Of a stretch of DNA of 37,169 bases, positions 1 to 7,658 are shown piece after piece. The DNA is taken from positions 1 through 37,169 of the forward strand of contig JBMOOH010000008.1 of the NCBI GenBank assembly GCA_049323795.1, in the 5' to 3' direction. The translations under genes and the position numbers were made by a program. Numbering within the stretch: the stretch's first letter is position 1; the number at the start of each line of letters is the position of its first letter. Source of the DNA: JAOADN01 sp049323795 (GTDB lineage: Bacteria > Pseudomonadota > Alphaproteobacteria > Rhodobacterales > Rhodobacteraceae). The notes below the pieces were generated by a model, which saw nothing but the letters and a program-made list of their open reading frames with translations, was not told the origin of the DNA and did not search any database.

Positions 1-111
1 GCCGAGCGCACGAAGGAAGCCGTCTGGCGCAGGATCGGATCAATCCTCGACCACTTCACAGCGCAAGAATGCGAAAACTATATCCGAAACGCCGGATACG
101 GTTCCGTCTAG
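1..111 (+). CDS. IS630-family transposase, C-terminal 36 residues
   Basis: The reading frame is open from the first base and ends with TAG at 109-111. The visible 36 residues include a stretch reading ILDHFTAQECENYIRNAGY, which matches the usual C-terminal tail of IS630-family DDE transposases, where a short helix and an (E)CxNY-x-x-x-AGY ending are typical. The catalytic D, D and E residues lie upstream of the window and cannot be assessed, so it is not known whether the gene is intact. The stop lies 13 bases inside the inferred element end. Confidence 0.75.
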   Translation, partial: AERTKEAVWRRIGSILDHFTAQECENYIRNAGYGSV

Positions 112-124
112 AGTCATCCCGCTC
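1..124 (+). mobile_element. IS630-family element, right end only (enters from the left of the window)
   Basis: The element carries the last part of a transposase gene and then 13 bases of terminal sequence. IS630-family elements insert at TA and duplicate it. A TA at 125-126 directly follows the last element base and lies inside a CTAG context, so I place the element end at 124. The interrupted gene continues on the far side of that TA. The left half of the element and the second TA copy lie outside the window, so the terminal inverted repeat cannot be checked here. Confidence 0.75.
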
Positions 125-276
125 TAGAACACGAGCGCCGGCACCAGCCGCGGCGTCTCCAGCATCAGGTCGCCGATCTGCGACCGGAAGAGGGGCGCCA
201 TGAACGCCGTCAGCATCACCGCGTCGAGCACGGCGAGGGTCAGGGCGGCGGTGAGGTAGAGGGCGAGGGTCGGCAT
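124..276 (-). pseudogene. DUF2177-like membrane protein, cut after codon 50 by the IS630 element
   Basis: This begins with ATG at 276 behind a good ribosome binding site (AAGGAG, about 8 bases upstream). The 50 residues left are hydrophobic: a first membrane segment at about residues 3-22, then a pattern (Ala-Pro-Leu-Phe-x-x-Gln-Ile-Gly, later Pro-Ala-Leu-Val-Phe) typical of the N-terminus of DUF2177 proteins, which are normally about 130 residues with four membrane segments. The stop codon TAG at 126-124 is created by the IS junction: the TA of the target supplies the first two bases of what was probably a Tyr codon (TAC or TAT), a position where DUF2177 members commonly have Val-Phe-Tyr. 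Its function is unknown; the remaining fragment is unlikely to work. Confidence 0.75.
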
Positions 277-419
277 CGCGGGGCTCCTTCCGGGTGCCTC
301 ATGGTAGGGCGGACCGGGACTTTGGAAAGTCGGCGCCCATCCCTTCGGCGCCGCGACCTCCTCCCAGGCCGCGCCCAGGCGGCGGCGCAAGCGCCCCCCT
401 GCCGCCCTTCTCCCTGCCT

Positions 420-1085
420 TCAGGGCGTCGTCGGCTCCGCGTTCCGCTTCGCCCACATGTCCTGGAACGCCGGGCGCGCCTGGCAGCGCGCCAGCCATCC
501 GTCGAGCGCGGGGAACCCGGCGAGGAACGCCGGCTCTCCCTGAGCGTAGCGGACCATCTCGGCGAGGTTGATGTCGGCCACGGTGAAGCGGCCGCAGGCG
601 ATCCAGCCGTCGCGGGCGAGTTCGGCGTCGATGACCCCGAAGGGGCGGCGGAGCTTGTCCTTGGCCGCGTCGATCGCGGCCTGGCCTTCGGGAGTGCCGG
701 CCCTGCCGTCGGACCGGGCCTGCTGGATCGACAGGGCCGCCGCCTCGACCGAGGTGGCGCCGTAGAGCGACCATTGCAGCATTTTGCCACGTTCGCGCGC
801 ATCCTTCGGGGCGAGAGAGCCGCCGAATCTGTCGCAGATGTAGAAGTTGATCGCGACCGATTCCGACAGCGTGAAGCCGTCGTCCTCGATCACCGGGATC
901 GCGCCCGCCGGGCTGAGCCGGAGGAATTCGGGCGAGAGGGTGTTGAGCGGCGCACCGGGGGCCCGGGGATCGCTGATGCGGTAGGCCTGCCAGACGACCC
1001 TGTGCCCGAAGGGCACCCCCATCTCGTTCAGAAGCCAGATCGCGCGGGTCGCGCGGCTGCGGAAAGCGCCGTAGACGGTCAGCAT
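420..1085 (-). CDS. Glutathione S-transferase family protein
   Basis: A 221-residue protein, the usual length for a cytosolic GST. The N-terminal half is a thioredoxin-like fold: beta1 at residues 2-6, a Ser-Arg-Ala-Thr motif at about 10-13 near the usual glutathione site, the cis-proline motif Ala-Ile-Pro-Val-Ile at about residues 61-65, and the Glu-Ser glutathione gamma-glutamyl contact in Leu-Ser-Glu-Ser at about 72-75. The C-terminal half is all-helical and has the GST N-capping-box pattern (Phe-Thr-Val-Ala-Asp-Ile) near residue 170. I chose ATG 1085 because a purine-rich stretch (GGGAAGGGA) precedes it and homologues start with a short beta strand. Longer upstream readings run through low-complexity C/G sequence. 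It stands alone, divergent from the SDR gene. The substrate is unknown; such proteins conjugate or reduce electrophiles with glutathione. Confidence 0.85.
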   Translation of the reverse strand: MLTVYGAFRSRATRAIWLLNEMGVPFGHRVVWQAYRISDPRAPGAPLNTLSPEFLRLSPAGAIPVIEDDGFTLSESVAINFYICDRFGGSLAPKDARERGKMLQWSLYGATSVEAAALSIQQARSDGRAGTPEGQAAIDAAKDKLRRPFGVIDAELARDGWIACGRFTVADINLAEMVRYAQGEPAFLAGFPALDGWLARCQARPAFQDMWAKRNAEPTTP

Positions 1086-1193
1086 CCTGTCCCTTCCCCT
1101 CTTGCCGGGTCCGGCATTGGGTAGCGCCGCTGCACGCGCGGCGATAGGCGGCGCGGCCATGACTTTTCTTGATGTGGAGGCGGCAGGGCAGGA

Positions 1194-1220
1194 CGCCCCC
1201 CCCTCCGGGGGGGGGAGGCG
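1194..1220. repeat. C8-TCC-G9 self-complementary tract
   Basis: A run of eight C (1196-1203), TCC, then nine G (1207-1215) and AGGCG forms a nearly perfect hairpin in the divergent space between the GST and SDR genes. The surrounding 1220-1310 stretch is also C/T and G/C low complexity. It could fold strongly on either strand. No T-run follows, so it is not a standard terminator. Confidence 0.6.
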
Positions 1221-1347
1221 GACAGGTCCGGGCCGGCAGGGCGAGGGGCCCGGCCCCGGCCTTCCCCGCCCCCTCCCTTCCCCGCCCCTTGCCTTCCCCT
1301 CATCCCGCGCCATAGTGACGGGCTGCGGAGCAAGCGGAGGGTCAGTC

Positions 1348-2247
1348 ATGCGGGTCTTCTTCACCGGCGGTTCGGGCAAGGCGGGGCGGCATGTCGTGCC
1401 CTACCTGGTCGGGCAGGGCCACAAGGTCCTGAACGTGGACAAGATGTTCCTGAACGCCCCCGGCGTCCATGACGTGCTGGCCGATCTGACCGACGCGGGC
1501 CAGGTCTATTCCGCGATGTCGGGCTGGGCGGGGTACGACGAGCTGGACCTGCCCCGCGACCCGTCCGGCAACCCGCCGAGGTTCGACGCGGTCGTGCATT
1601 TCGCCGCCGTGCCGCGGATGCTGATGACCCCGGACGCCGAGTGCTACCGGGTCAACACGGTGAGCACCTACAACGTGATCGAGGCGGCGCTGCGGCTGGG
1701 GATCCGCAAGATCGTCATCGCGTCGTCGGAGACGACCTACGGCGTCTGCTTCACGCAAGGCGAAGTGCTGCCCCGGTACCTGCCGGTGGACGAGGAGCAC
1801 CCGACGGTGCCGCACGACAGCTACGCGATGTCGAAGGTCGTGAACGAGGTGACTGCGCGGATCTTCCAGGCGCGGTCGGGCGCGGACATCTATGCGCTGC
1901 GGATCAACAACGTGATCGAGCCGCACGAATACGCGCGCGACTTCCCGAAATACCACGCCGACCCGGCGCTGCGGCGGCGGAACATCTTCGCCTATATCGA
2001 CGCACGCGACCTCGGGCAGATGGTGGATCGGTGCCTGAAGACGGACGGCCTCGGCTACCAGGTCTTCAACGTGTCGAACGACAACCACTCGGTCGGGCTG
2101 ACCACCTCCGAGATCGCCGCGCGGTACTATGCGGGCGTGCCGATGAAGCGCCAGATGGGCGAACACGAGACGTTCTACGCCAACGCCAAGGCGAAGCGGC
2201 TGCTCGGCTATGCGCCGCGGCACGACTGGGTGGGCGGAGCGGGGTAG
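1348..2247 (+). CDS. NAD(P)-dependent epimerase/dehydratase family protein (extended SDR)
   Basis: A 299-residue extended short-chain dehydrogenase. The Rossmann nucleotide motif appears at once (Phe-Thr-Gly-Gly-Ser-Gly-Lys-Ala-Gly, residues 5-13), followed by Val-His-Phe-Ala-Ala-Val (about residue 75), the active-site Ser-Ser-Glu-Thr-Thr-Tyr strand, and the catalytic Tyr-x-x-x-Lys as Ser-Tyr-Ala-Met-Ser-Lys (about 156-161). Proteins of this type act on nucleotide sugars or related hydroxy substrates with NAD(P); nothing in the neighbourhood names the substrate. ATG 1348 is preceded by GGAGG with 7 bases of spacing, which decides the start over longer readings through the C/G tract. The C-terminal Val-Gly-Gly-Ala-Gly tail is short. 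No operon partner is evident; the MATE gene starts 132 bases downstream. Confidence 0.85.
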   Translation: MRVFFTGGSGKAGRHVVPYLVGQGHKVLNVDKMFLNAPGVHDVLADLTDAGQVYSAMSGWAGYDELDLPRDPSGNPPRFDAVVHFAAVPRMLMTPDAECYRVNTVSTYNVIEAALRLGIRKIVIASSETTYGVCFTQGEVLPRYLPVDEEHPTVPHDSYAMSKVVNEVTARIFQARSGADIYALRINNVIEPHEYARDFPKYHADPALRRRNIFAYIDARDLGQMVDRCLKTDGLGYQVFNVSNDNHSVGLTTSEIAARYYAGVPMKRQMGEHETFYANAKAKRLLGYAPRHDWVGGAG

Positions 2248-2379
2248 TGGGGCCCGGCGGCTTCGGCCCGATCGGGGGCCCGCCCGGCGGATCTGTCCCG
2301 CGCGGAGGGCCCGGCCCGGTATCCGCCGGCATGCCTGCCGTCTTGCCCGGCTTGTCGATCGCGGCTATGCCCCCCGTCC

Positions 2380-3747
2380 ATGTCCGACAGGCAGAGATAC
2401 ACCGCCCACACCCGTGGGTTGCTGACGCTGGGCCTGCCGCTGATCGGCGGGCATCTGGCCCAGCTCGGCCTGCATGTCACCGACACGATCCTTCTGGGCC
2501 GGTACGGGGTGGACGAACTTGCGGCGGCGGTGCTGGCCACCTCCTACTTCTTCGTCCTGTTCATCTTCGGCTCGGGCTTTGCGATCGCGGTGATGGGCAT
2601 GGTGGCGGCGAGCCTTGGCCGTGGAGACGAGGCTCAGGTCCGGCGCGACACCCGGATGGGGCTCTGGCTGTCGATCCTGTTCGGGGCGGCGGTGCTGCCG
2701 CTCTTCGTCTGGTCGAAGCCGGTGCTTCTGGCGCTCGGGCAGAGGCAGGAACTGGCGGGCCTCGCACAGGACTTCCTGCGGCTGTCGGGTCCGGGGATCG
2801 TCCCTGCCCTGCTCGTCATGGTGCTGAAGAGCTACCTTGCCGCGCTCGAGCGCACGCAGGTCGTGCTCTGGATCACCCTGACCGGCGTGGCGGTGAACGC
2901 GGCGCTGGGCTGGGCGCTGATATTCGGCAACTGGGGCGCCCCGGAGATGGGGCTGCGCGGATCGGCCCTGGCGACCCTGGCGGTTCAGGTGCTGAGCTTC
3001 GTCCTGCTCACGCTCTATGCCGCCTGGCTGCCGCAGACGCGGCGCTTCCACCTCTTCCGCAACTTCTGGCGCCCCGACTGGCCGGCCCTTGCGCTGGTCT
3101 TCCGCATCGGCCTTCCGATCGGCGTGACAGGCGTGGCCGAAAGCGGCCTTTTCATCGCGGCCGCCCTGATGATGGGCTGGATCGGCACGGTCGAGCTTGC
3201 CGCCCACGGCATCGCGATGGAGGCGGCGGCGCTGGCCTTCATGGTCCATCTCGGCCTGTCGAACGCGGCGACGGTCCGCGTGGGGCGGGCGCATGGCGAG
3301 GGAGACCAGACCGGCATGCGCGAGGTCGCGGCGGTGTCGGTTGCTCTGTCCATGCTGGTCGCGGCACTGGTCATCGGCCTCTTCCTCACGATCCCGCGCG
3401 AGATCATCGGCCTTTTCCTCGACCGGGCGAAGCCGGATGCCGAAGCGATCCTCGCCTTCGGCACGGCACTTCTGGCCGTCGCGGCGCTCTTCCAGCTTTT
3501 CGACGCGATGCAGGTGATGGCGCTCGGGTTCCTCCGGGGCGTGCAGGACACGCGCGTGCCGATGTGGCTGGCGGCGTTCAGCTACTGGGGGATCGGGATT
3601 CCGGCGAGTTACCTTCTCGCCTTCCCGCTCGGCTTCGGCGGGGTGGGGCTGTGGCTCGGGCTCGTGATCGGGCTCGTCGCGGCCTCGGGGTCTCTCATGT
3701 GGCGGTTCTGGTCCGGTCCGGCGGCACGGAGCCGCGCGGCCCCGTGA
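2380..3747 (+). CDS. MATE family efflux transporter (NorM-like)
   Basis: A 455-residue membrane protein of the usual MATE length with 12 predicted hydrophobic segments in two related halves (about 15-225 and 235-445). The first half opens with the family pattern Leu-Gly-Leu-Pro-Leu-Ile-Gly-Gly-His and then Asp-Thr-Ile-Leu-Leu-Gly-Arg-Tyr-Gly, a NorM-type TM1-TM2 signature. The second half repeats it (Arg-Ile-Gly-Leu-Pro-Ile-Gly-Val-Thr-Gly-Val-Ala-Glu). The acidic residue in the latter is typical of the cation-coupling region of TM7. It would export cationic drugs, dyes or metabolites across the inner membrane by Na+ or H+ antiport. ATG 2380 is the first sensible start, but its ribosome binding site is weak. 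Convergent with the DMT gene, with a likely shared terminator between them. Confidence 0.92.
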   Translation: MSDRQRYTAHTRGLLTLGLPLIGGHLAQLGLHVTDTILLGRYGVDELAAAVLATSYFFVLFIFGSGFAIAVMGMVAASLGRGDEAQVRRDTRMGLWLSILFGAAVLPLFVWSKPVLLALGQRQELAGLAQDFLRLSGPGIVPALLVMVLKSYLAALERTQVVLWITLTGVAVNAALGWALIFGNWGAPEMGLRGSALATLAVQVLSFVLLTLYAAWLPQTRRFHLFRNFWRPDWPALALVFRIGLPIGVTGVAESGLFIAAALMMGWIGTVELAAHGIAMEAAALAFMVHLGLSNAATVRVGRAHGEGDQTGMREVAAVSVALSMLVAALVIGLFLTIPREIIGLFLDRAKPDAEAILAFGTALLAVAALFQLFDAMQVMALGFLRGVQDTRVPMWLAAFSYWGIGIPASYLLAFPLGFGGVGLWLGLVIGLVAASGSLMWRFWSGPAARSRAAP

Positions 3748-3785
3748 GGTGACCGGACGGGACCGGCGCCGGCGCCCTGCCCAGC

Positions 3786-3819
3786 GCCTGTCCGACGCGG
3801 ATGGAAGCATCGGACAGGC
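3786..3819. repeat. 10-bp perfect inverted repeat downstream of the MATE gene
   Basis: GCCTGTCCGA (3786-3795) and TCGGACAGGC (3810-3819) are perfect complements separated by 14 bases. The element CGGACAGGCTCC recurs directly at 3811-3822 and 3873-3884. There is no T-run, so this alone is not a classical terminator, but it precedes one. Confidence 0.6.
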
Positions 3820-3851
3820 TCCGGCTTGCTGGCGGCCGCCTGTCTTTCGAG

Positions 3852-3870
3852 AAAACCGGAGTCCGGTTTT
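3852..3870. terminator. Bidirectional rho-independent terminator between convergent MATE and DMT genes
   Basis: AAAACCGG (3852-3859) and CCGGTTTT (3863-3870) form a perfect 8-bp stem with a 3-base loop. Each strand ends in a run of four T within the stem, so it can stop transcripts coming from the MATE gene on the plus strand and from the DMT gene (stop at 3890) on the minus strand. The position, 105 bases past the MATE stop and 20 past the DMT stop, fits. Confidence 0.65.
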
Positions 3871-3889
3871 GCCGGACAGGCTCCAGCCG

Positions 3890-4813
3890 TCACCCGCCCG
3901 GCGTCATCGACTCCCGCGACCGCGCACGGGCGAGCCCCAGGCGCCGCTCCCGCCAGATGATCAGGATCCCCGCCGCGACGATCAGCGCCGATCCGGCCAG
4001 CACGATTCCTGTCGGCGCCTCCCCGAAGACGAAGTAGCCGACGCCGACAGCAAGCAGCATCGAGGCGTAGTCGAACGGCGCAACGACCGAGGTGTCCGCA
4101 TGCTTGTAGGAGGAGGTAAGCAGCACCTGCCCGACCCCGCCGAGCAGCCCCGCCACCACCAGCTTCGCGCCGGTCCACGGGTCGGGCACCGCCCAGCCGA
4201 AGGGCAGCGTGACCAGCGACAGGATCGTCGAGTTGACCGAGAACCAGAAGACGATCGAACTCGTCGTCTCCTCGCTCACGAGCTTCCGGACAAAGACCTG
4301 CGCCAGCGCCGCGAAGACCGCGCCCATGAGGATCACCATCGCTCCGAGCGCCTCGGTCGCCCCGACCCCGCCGTCCGAGAGCGCGGTCAGCCGCGGCGAC
4401 AGCACGACGAGCACGCCGAGCATCCCGAGCGCCACGGCGATGATCCGGAACGCCCGCACCCGTTCGCCAAGAAACATCGCGGCGAACACAACCGTGAGAA
4501 GCGGCGCGGCATAGCCCACCGCCGTCACCTCGGGCAGCGGCAGGAGACCGAGCCCCGCGAACCCCATCCCCATGGCCACCGTGCCCATCAGCCCGCGCCA
4601 GAAATGTCCCATCGGATTGGCGGTCCGCAGGCCCGTCCGCAGACTCTGGCTGGTGGCCAGCCAGATCAGGATGACGGGGACCGCGAAGGTCGAACGGAAG
4701 AACACCGCCTCGCCGGGCGGGATCACGTCCGACACGGATTTGATCAGCGCCTGCATGGCGACGAAGACGGCCACCGAGGCGAGCTTGAGCAGGATTCCCC
4801 GAAGCGGGTTCAT
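3890..4813 (-). CDS. DMT-superfamily (EamA) exporter
   Basis: A 307-residue inner-membrane protein of the usual EamA length, with ten hydrophobic segments arranged as two EamA repeats (about residues 8-140 and 155-290). Family marks include Pro-Pro-Gly-Glu-Ala-Val-Phe-Phe-Arg in the first repeat (about 31-39), a Leu-Gly-Glu-Arg motif at the end of it, and in the second repeat the pairing Tyr-Lys-His-Ala...Ala-Pro-Phe-Asp-Tyr and Phe-Gly-Glu-Ala-Pro. Such proteins export amino acids, nucleobases or other small metabolites; the substrate cannot be read from sequence. ATG 4813 overlaps the TGA of the phosphatase gene by four bases (ATGA), indicating translational coupling as the last gene of a crotonase-phosphatase-DMT operon. 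Confidence 0.88.
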   Translation of the reverse strand: MNPLRGILLKLASVAVFVAMQALIKSVSDVIPPGEAVFFRSTFAVPVILIWLATSQSLRTGLRTANPMGHFWRGLMGTVAMGMGFAGLGLLPLPEVTAVGYAAPLLTVVFAAMFLGERVRAFRIIAVALGMLGVLVVLSPRLTALSDGGVGATEALGAMVILMGAVFAALAQVFVRKLVSEETTSSIVFWFSVNSTILSLVTLPFGWAVPDPWTGAKLVVAGLLGGVGQVLLTSSYKHADTSVVAPFDYASMLLAVGVGYFVFGEAPTGIVLAGSALIVAAGILIIWRERRLGLARARSRESMTPGG

Positions 4814-5604
4814 GGCCGTCCGGTCGTGATGAAGCGCGGCGGTTCTCCGGCCGCAAGGCGCACCGCCGTCAGCCGCCCGGTGGCAAACGCGCCGGTATCG
4901 ACGTTGATCCGCCAGCGGTCGAACACGGGCGTATCGACCGGGACGTGCCCGTGCACCACGATCCGGTCGCCGAGATCCGGGGGCGGGCGCAGATCCCCGA
5001 CCTCGCCGTGCCGCGCCCACATCAGGTCGTGCCGCGTCTGCCGGGCCAGCGGCGTTTCGGGCGCGGTTCCGGCATGGCACAGCACGAAGGGCCCGGAAGT
5101 CAGCCCGATCGGAAGCCCGTCGAGGAACGCGCGCGTCCCGGCCCCCATCGCCGCCCCGAGTTCCGTCGCCAGCCGGACCGGGTCCTGCTGCGGGACCGCC
5201 GGGTCGGGCGAGACCCCGTAGCTGCCCAGCGTCGGCCAGGCCCCGAAGGACAGCCAGGCGCGGTTCTCCCCCGGCCGGTCGAGGAACCGCAGGAGCATGT
5301 CCTCGTGGTTGCCCATGAGGCAGGTTCGGACGATCCCCCCGGGCGGCTCCGCCCGCAGATGGTCGAGCGTCTCCTTCACCCGGGGGCCCCGGTCGATCAT
5401 GTCCCCCAGCACGACGACGGTCTGGGGGCGGCCCGATGCCTCCGCCTCGGCCGCGATCCGGGCTTCGAGCGTGAGGTAGAGGTCGAGGCAGCCGTGGATG
5501 TCGCCCACCGCCCAGAGCGGCCCGTCGTGGGCAAGCGCGTTGAAGAGGTCGATCGGCCGCCGCCGCCCGAACCGCCGCAGAAGCCGCGCCAGCGCCCCGC
5601 TCAT
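4810..5604 (-). CDS. PPP-family metallophosphatase (bacterial Ser/Thr phosphatase or ApaH-like)
   Basis: A 264-residue calcineurin-like phosphatase with all the metal-binding blocks in order: Gly-Asp-Ile-His-Gly (34-38), Gly-Asp-Met-Ile-Asp-Arg-Gly (67-73), Gly-Asn-His-Glu-Asp (98-102), Cys-His-Ala-Gly (about 180) and His-Gly-His-Val-Pro (about 225). The His-Glu-Asp form of the third block is that of PPP phosphatases and diadenosine tetraphosphatases rather than of nucleases. It would be a cytoplasmic, dinuclear-metal enzyme dephosphorylating proteins or hydrolysing Np4N nucleotides; sequence alone does not choose between these. ATG 5604 overlaps the crotonase TGA (ATGA) and the stop overlaps the DMT start, so it is the middle gene of a tightly coupled trio. 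Confidence 0.88.
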   Translation of the reverse strand: MSGALARLLRRFGRRRPIDLFNALAHDGPLWAVGDIHGCLDLYLTLEARIAAEAEASGRPQTVVVLGDMIDRGPRVKETLDHLRAEPPGGIVRTCLMGNHEDMLLRFLDRPGENRAWLSFGAWPTLGSYGVSPDPAVPQQDPVRLATELGAAMGAGTRAFLDGLPIGLTSGPFVLCHAGTAPETPLARQTRHDLMWARHGEVGDLRPPPDLGDRIVVHGHVPVDTPVFDRWRINVDTGAFATGRLTAVRLAAGEPPRFITTGRP

Positions 5605-6413
5605 TCCGTCCCGTCCGGCCTGACCCGGTGTCCCGTCTTGTCCGCAAAGGCCGCCAGCCGGCCGCGCGCCTCTCCTTGCGTGTTCACCACGCCGGCCACC
5701 ATCGCCTCGGCATAGGCGGCGTCGAGCGGCGACATGTTGTTCATGTGGGCGACCGCCGAGCAGATGGCGAAGTTCGAGAGCGGGGGGTTCGCTGCCACCT
5801 TCCGCGCCAGATCGAGCGCCAGATCGAGGCTCGATCCGTCCGTCAGGTACTGGCAGAGCCCGACGCCCATGGCTTCCTGCCCGCGATAGATGCGGCCCGT
5901 CAGCATCATGTCGATCATCCGCGCCCGCCCGATGAGCGACGAGACGCGGAACGTCGCCCCGCCCCCGGTGAAAAGCCCCCGGCTGCCCTCGGGCAGGGCG
6001 AAGTAGGTCGTCGCGTCCGCGATCCGGACATGCGCCGCCGCGGCCAGTTCCAGCCCGCCGCCGACCACCGCGCCCTTGAGCGCCGCGATCACCGGCACGC
6101 CGCCGTATTCCATCCGGTTGAAGGCGTCGTGCCAGCGGAGGCAAAGCTGCATGAACTCGGCCGCGGAACGGTCGGCGTGGAGGTGCTCGACAAGGTCGAG
6201 GCCGGCCGAGAAATGGTCGCCGTCCGCCGCGAGCACGACAGCCCGGACGCCGGAGGGCGGGAGGGCGGTGAAGAGGTCCACAAGCTCGCCCACCGTCTCG
6301 GCATTGATCGCGTTCCGCTTCGCCGCGCGCGCGAGCGTGACGGTCGCGACGCCCTCGGGGCCGGGGGCGAGGCGGAGGTTGCGGAAGGTGAGGTCGGAGA
6401 GGGCGGCGGGCAT
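5601..6413 (-). CDS. Crotonase/enoyl-CoA hydratase family protein
   Basis: A 270-residue cytoplasmic crotonase. The oxyanion-hole segments are visible: His-Phe-Ser-Ala-Gly-Leu-Asp at about residues 67-73 and Lys-Gly-Ala-Val-Val-Gly-Gly-Gly-Leu-Glu-Leu at about 113-123. Glu122 and Glu142 (the latter in Leu-Pro-Glu-Gly-Ser-Arg-Gly) are 20 residues apart, the same spacing as the two catalytic glutamates (144 and 164) of classical enoyl-CoA hydratase, so hydratase chemistry on an acyl-CoA is likely. The segment Thr-Gly-Gly-Gly-Ala-Thr-Phe-Arg after the second Glu is where many crotonases define substrate. I chose ATG 6413 because homologues begin with a short first beta strand. First gene of the overlapping trio, with a divergent promoter region upstream. 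Confidence 0.88.
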   Translation of the reverse strand: MPAALSDLTFRNLRLAPGPEGVATVTLARAAKRNAINAETVGELVDLFTALPPSGVRAVVLAADGDHFSAGLDLVEHLHADRSAAEFMQLCLRWHDAFNRMEYGGVPVIAALKGAVVGGGLELAAAAHVRIADATTYFALPEGSRGLFTGGGATFRVSSLIGRARMIDMMLTGRIYRGQEAMGVGLCQYLTDGSSLDLALDLARKVAANPPLSNFAICSAVAHMNNMSPLDAAYAEAMVAGVVNTQGEARGRLAAFADKTGHRVRPDGTE

Positions 6414-6725
6414 GGGCTTGGTCCTGTCGGCGGTCGGGGCGACCCTGCCAGAGAGCGGCGCGGAACGCCACCCGGCCAAGGCAGGCTGCCTTGCCCGGCC
6501 GACGGAATGCAGGAATTCCCTCCACGGGGAAATCCCTGTCAGGCATGTCCCTGCCGGACCGCGCGGAACGCCCCGATCACACCGCACCCTCTGCGCATCG
6601 GCGCACAGACCCGGCCCGAAATCCGGGCTCGACGCGGGGCCGCCCTGCCCCCATCTTCAGAACAAGGACGGAGCGGGCATGTGGCGGCGCGCGAACGGCG
6701 CCCCCGACTCCGGCGGAGACGCAAG
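6414..6725. other. Intergenic region between divergent crotonase and VOC genes
   Basis: These 312 bases contain no convincing gene. Short open frames here lack recognisable domains and have no ribosome binding sites. A strong hairpin lies at 6473-6501 (AAGGCAG/CTGCCTT core with an outer CGGCC/GGCCG arm and a bulge). The region must hold the promoters for both sides, but I see no clear -35/-10 pair or a recognisable operator. Confidence 0.5.
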
Positions 6726-7658
6726 ATGACCAAGACCATTCCCGGCATCCACCACGTGACGGCCATTTCCGGCCCGCCGCAGGACAACGTGGGCTTCTAC
6801 ACCGAGGTGCTCGACCAGCGCCTCGTGAAGCGGACCGTCAACTTCGATGCGCCCGATACCTGGCACCTCTACTATGGCGATCGCGTGGGCTCGCCCGGCA
6901 CGATCATGACCTTCTTTCCCTTCGTGAACGCCGGCCCCGGCCGCCCCGGCCCCGGCATGGCCTCGGCTCATGCCTATGCCGTGCCGAAGGGGGGCTTCGA
7001 TGCCTGGATCGAACGCGTCGCCCTCGACGGCCGCGAATTCGGCGGCCCCGAGGGCCGCTTCGGCGACCGGGTGATCTCGCTCCGCGACCCTGACGGCGCG
7101 CTGGTGGAACTGATCGAGACGGATCGTTCGGGAACGGGCGCGACGCTCGACGGGTTCCATTCCGTGACGCTCTGGGAAGCCGATCCGCAGCGAACCGCAC
7201 GCATCCTGGCGGACGTGTTCGGCTACGTGGCCAAAGGCGAGGAAACGACCGATGGCGTGAGCCGCCTCCGCCTCGAGGCGCCGGGCGACGCGCGGGGCCG
7301 GGTCATCGACCTGATCCGCTCCGACGCGCGGTCGATCGGGCAGCAGGGTGCGGGGACGATCCACCACGTCGCCTTCCGGGCCGAGACGAACGACATCCAG
7401 CTCGAATGGCGCGAGAGGCTTCTCTCCGCCGGCCAGCAGGTCACCCCCGTCATCGACCGCACCTACTTCAACGCGATCTACTTCCGCGAACCGGGCGGCG
7501 TGCTCTTCGAGATCGCGACCGACCCGCCCGGCTTCGCCGTGGACGAGCCGGTCGAGACGCTCGGCACCGCCCTCAAGCTGCCGCCGCAGTACGAACCGAT
7601 CCGCGGCCGGATCGAGCGGGTCCTGCCGCCGCTCGGGGCCTCGCGGGGGACGCCGTGA
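6726..7658 (+). CDS. VOC-family ring-cleaving dioxygenase-like protein (MhqO/LinE type)
   Basis: A 310-residue protein made of two vicinal-oxygen-chelate modules (about 5-140 and 148-285). The first begins Gly-Ile-His-His-Val-Thr-Ala and the second contains Gly-Thr-Ile-His-His-Val-Ala-Phe and Gly-Gly-Val-Leu-Phe-Glu-Ile-Ala-Thr-Asp, which supply the His/His/Glu metal site of extradiol (hydro)quinone dioxygenases. Length and motifs match the MhqO/LinE branch that opens hydroquinone rings. ATG 6726 follows GGAG at about 9 bases. The stop overlaps the GTG start of the esterase (GTGA), so the two are coupled. The same pairing of ring-cleaving dioxygenase and esterase is known from quinone-stress (mhq) genes of Bacillus, so I infer a role in detoxifying quinones or hydroquinones; the in vivo substrate is not shown. 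Confidence 0.85.
   Translation: MTKTIPGIHHVTAISGPPQDNVGFYTEVLDQRLVKRTVNFDAPDTWHLYYGDRVGSPGTIMTFFPFVNAGPGRPGPGMASAHAYAVPKGGFDAWIERVALDGREFGGPEGRFGDRVISLRDPDGALVELIETDRSGTGATLDGFHSVTLWEADPQRTARILADVFGYVAKGEETTDGVSRLRLEAPGDARGRVIDLIRSDARSIGQQGAGTIHHVAFRAETNDIQLEWRERLLSAGQQVTPVIDRTYFNAIYFREPGGVLFEIATDPPGFAVDEPVETLGTALKLPPQYEPIRGRIERVLPPLGASRGTP

Noticed and set aside
2365..3810. Long open frames antisense to the MATE gene and similar ones across the whole window
   Set aside because: They are the expected effect of high third-position G+C. Their translations are Arg/Pro/Gly-rich with no domain, and each lies opposite a gene with clear family motifs.
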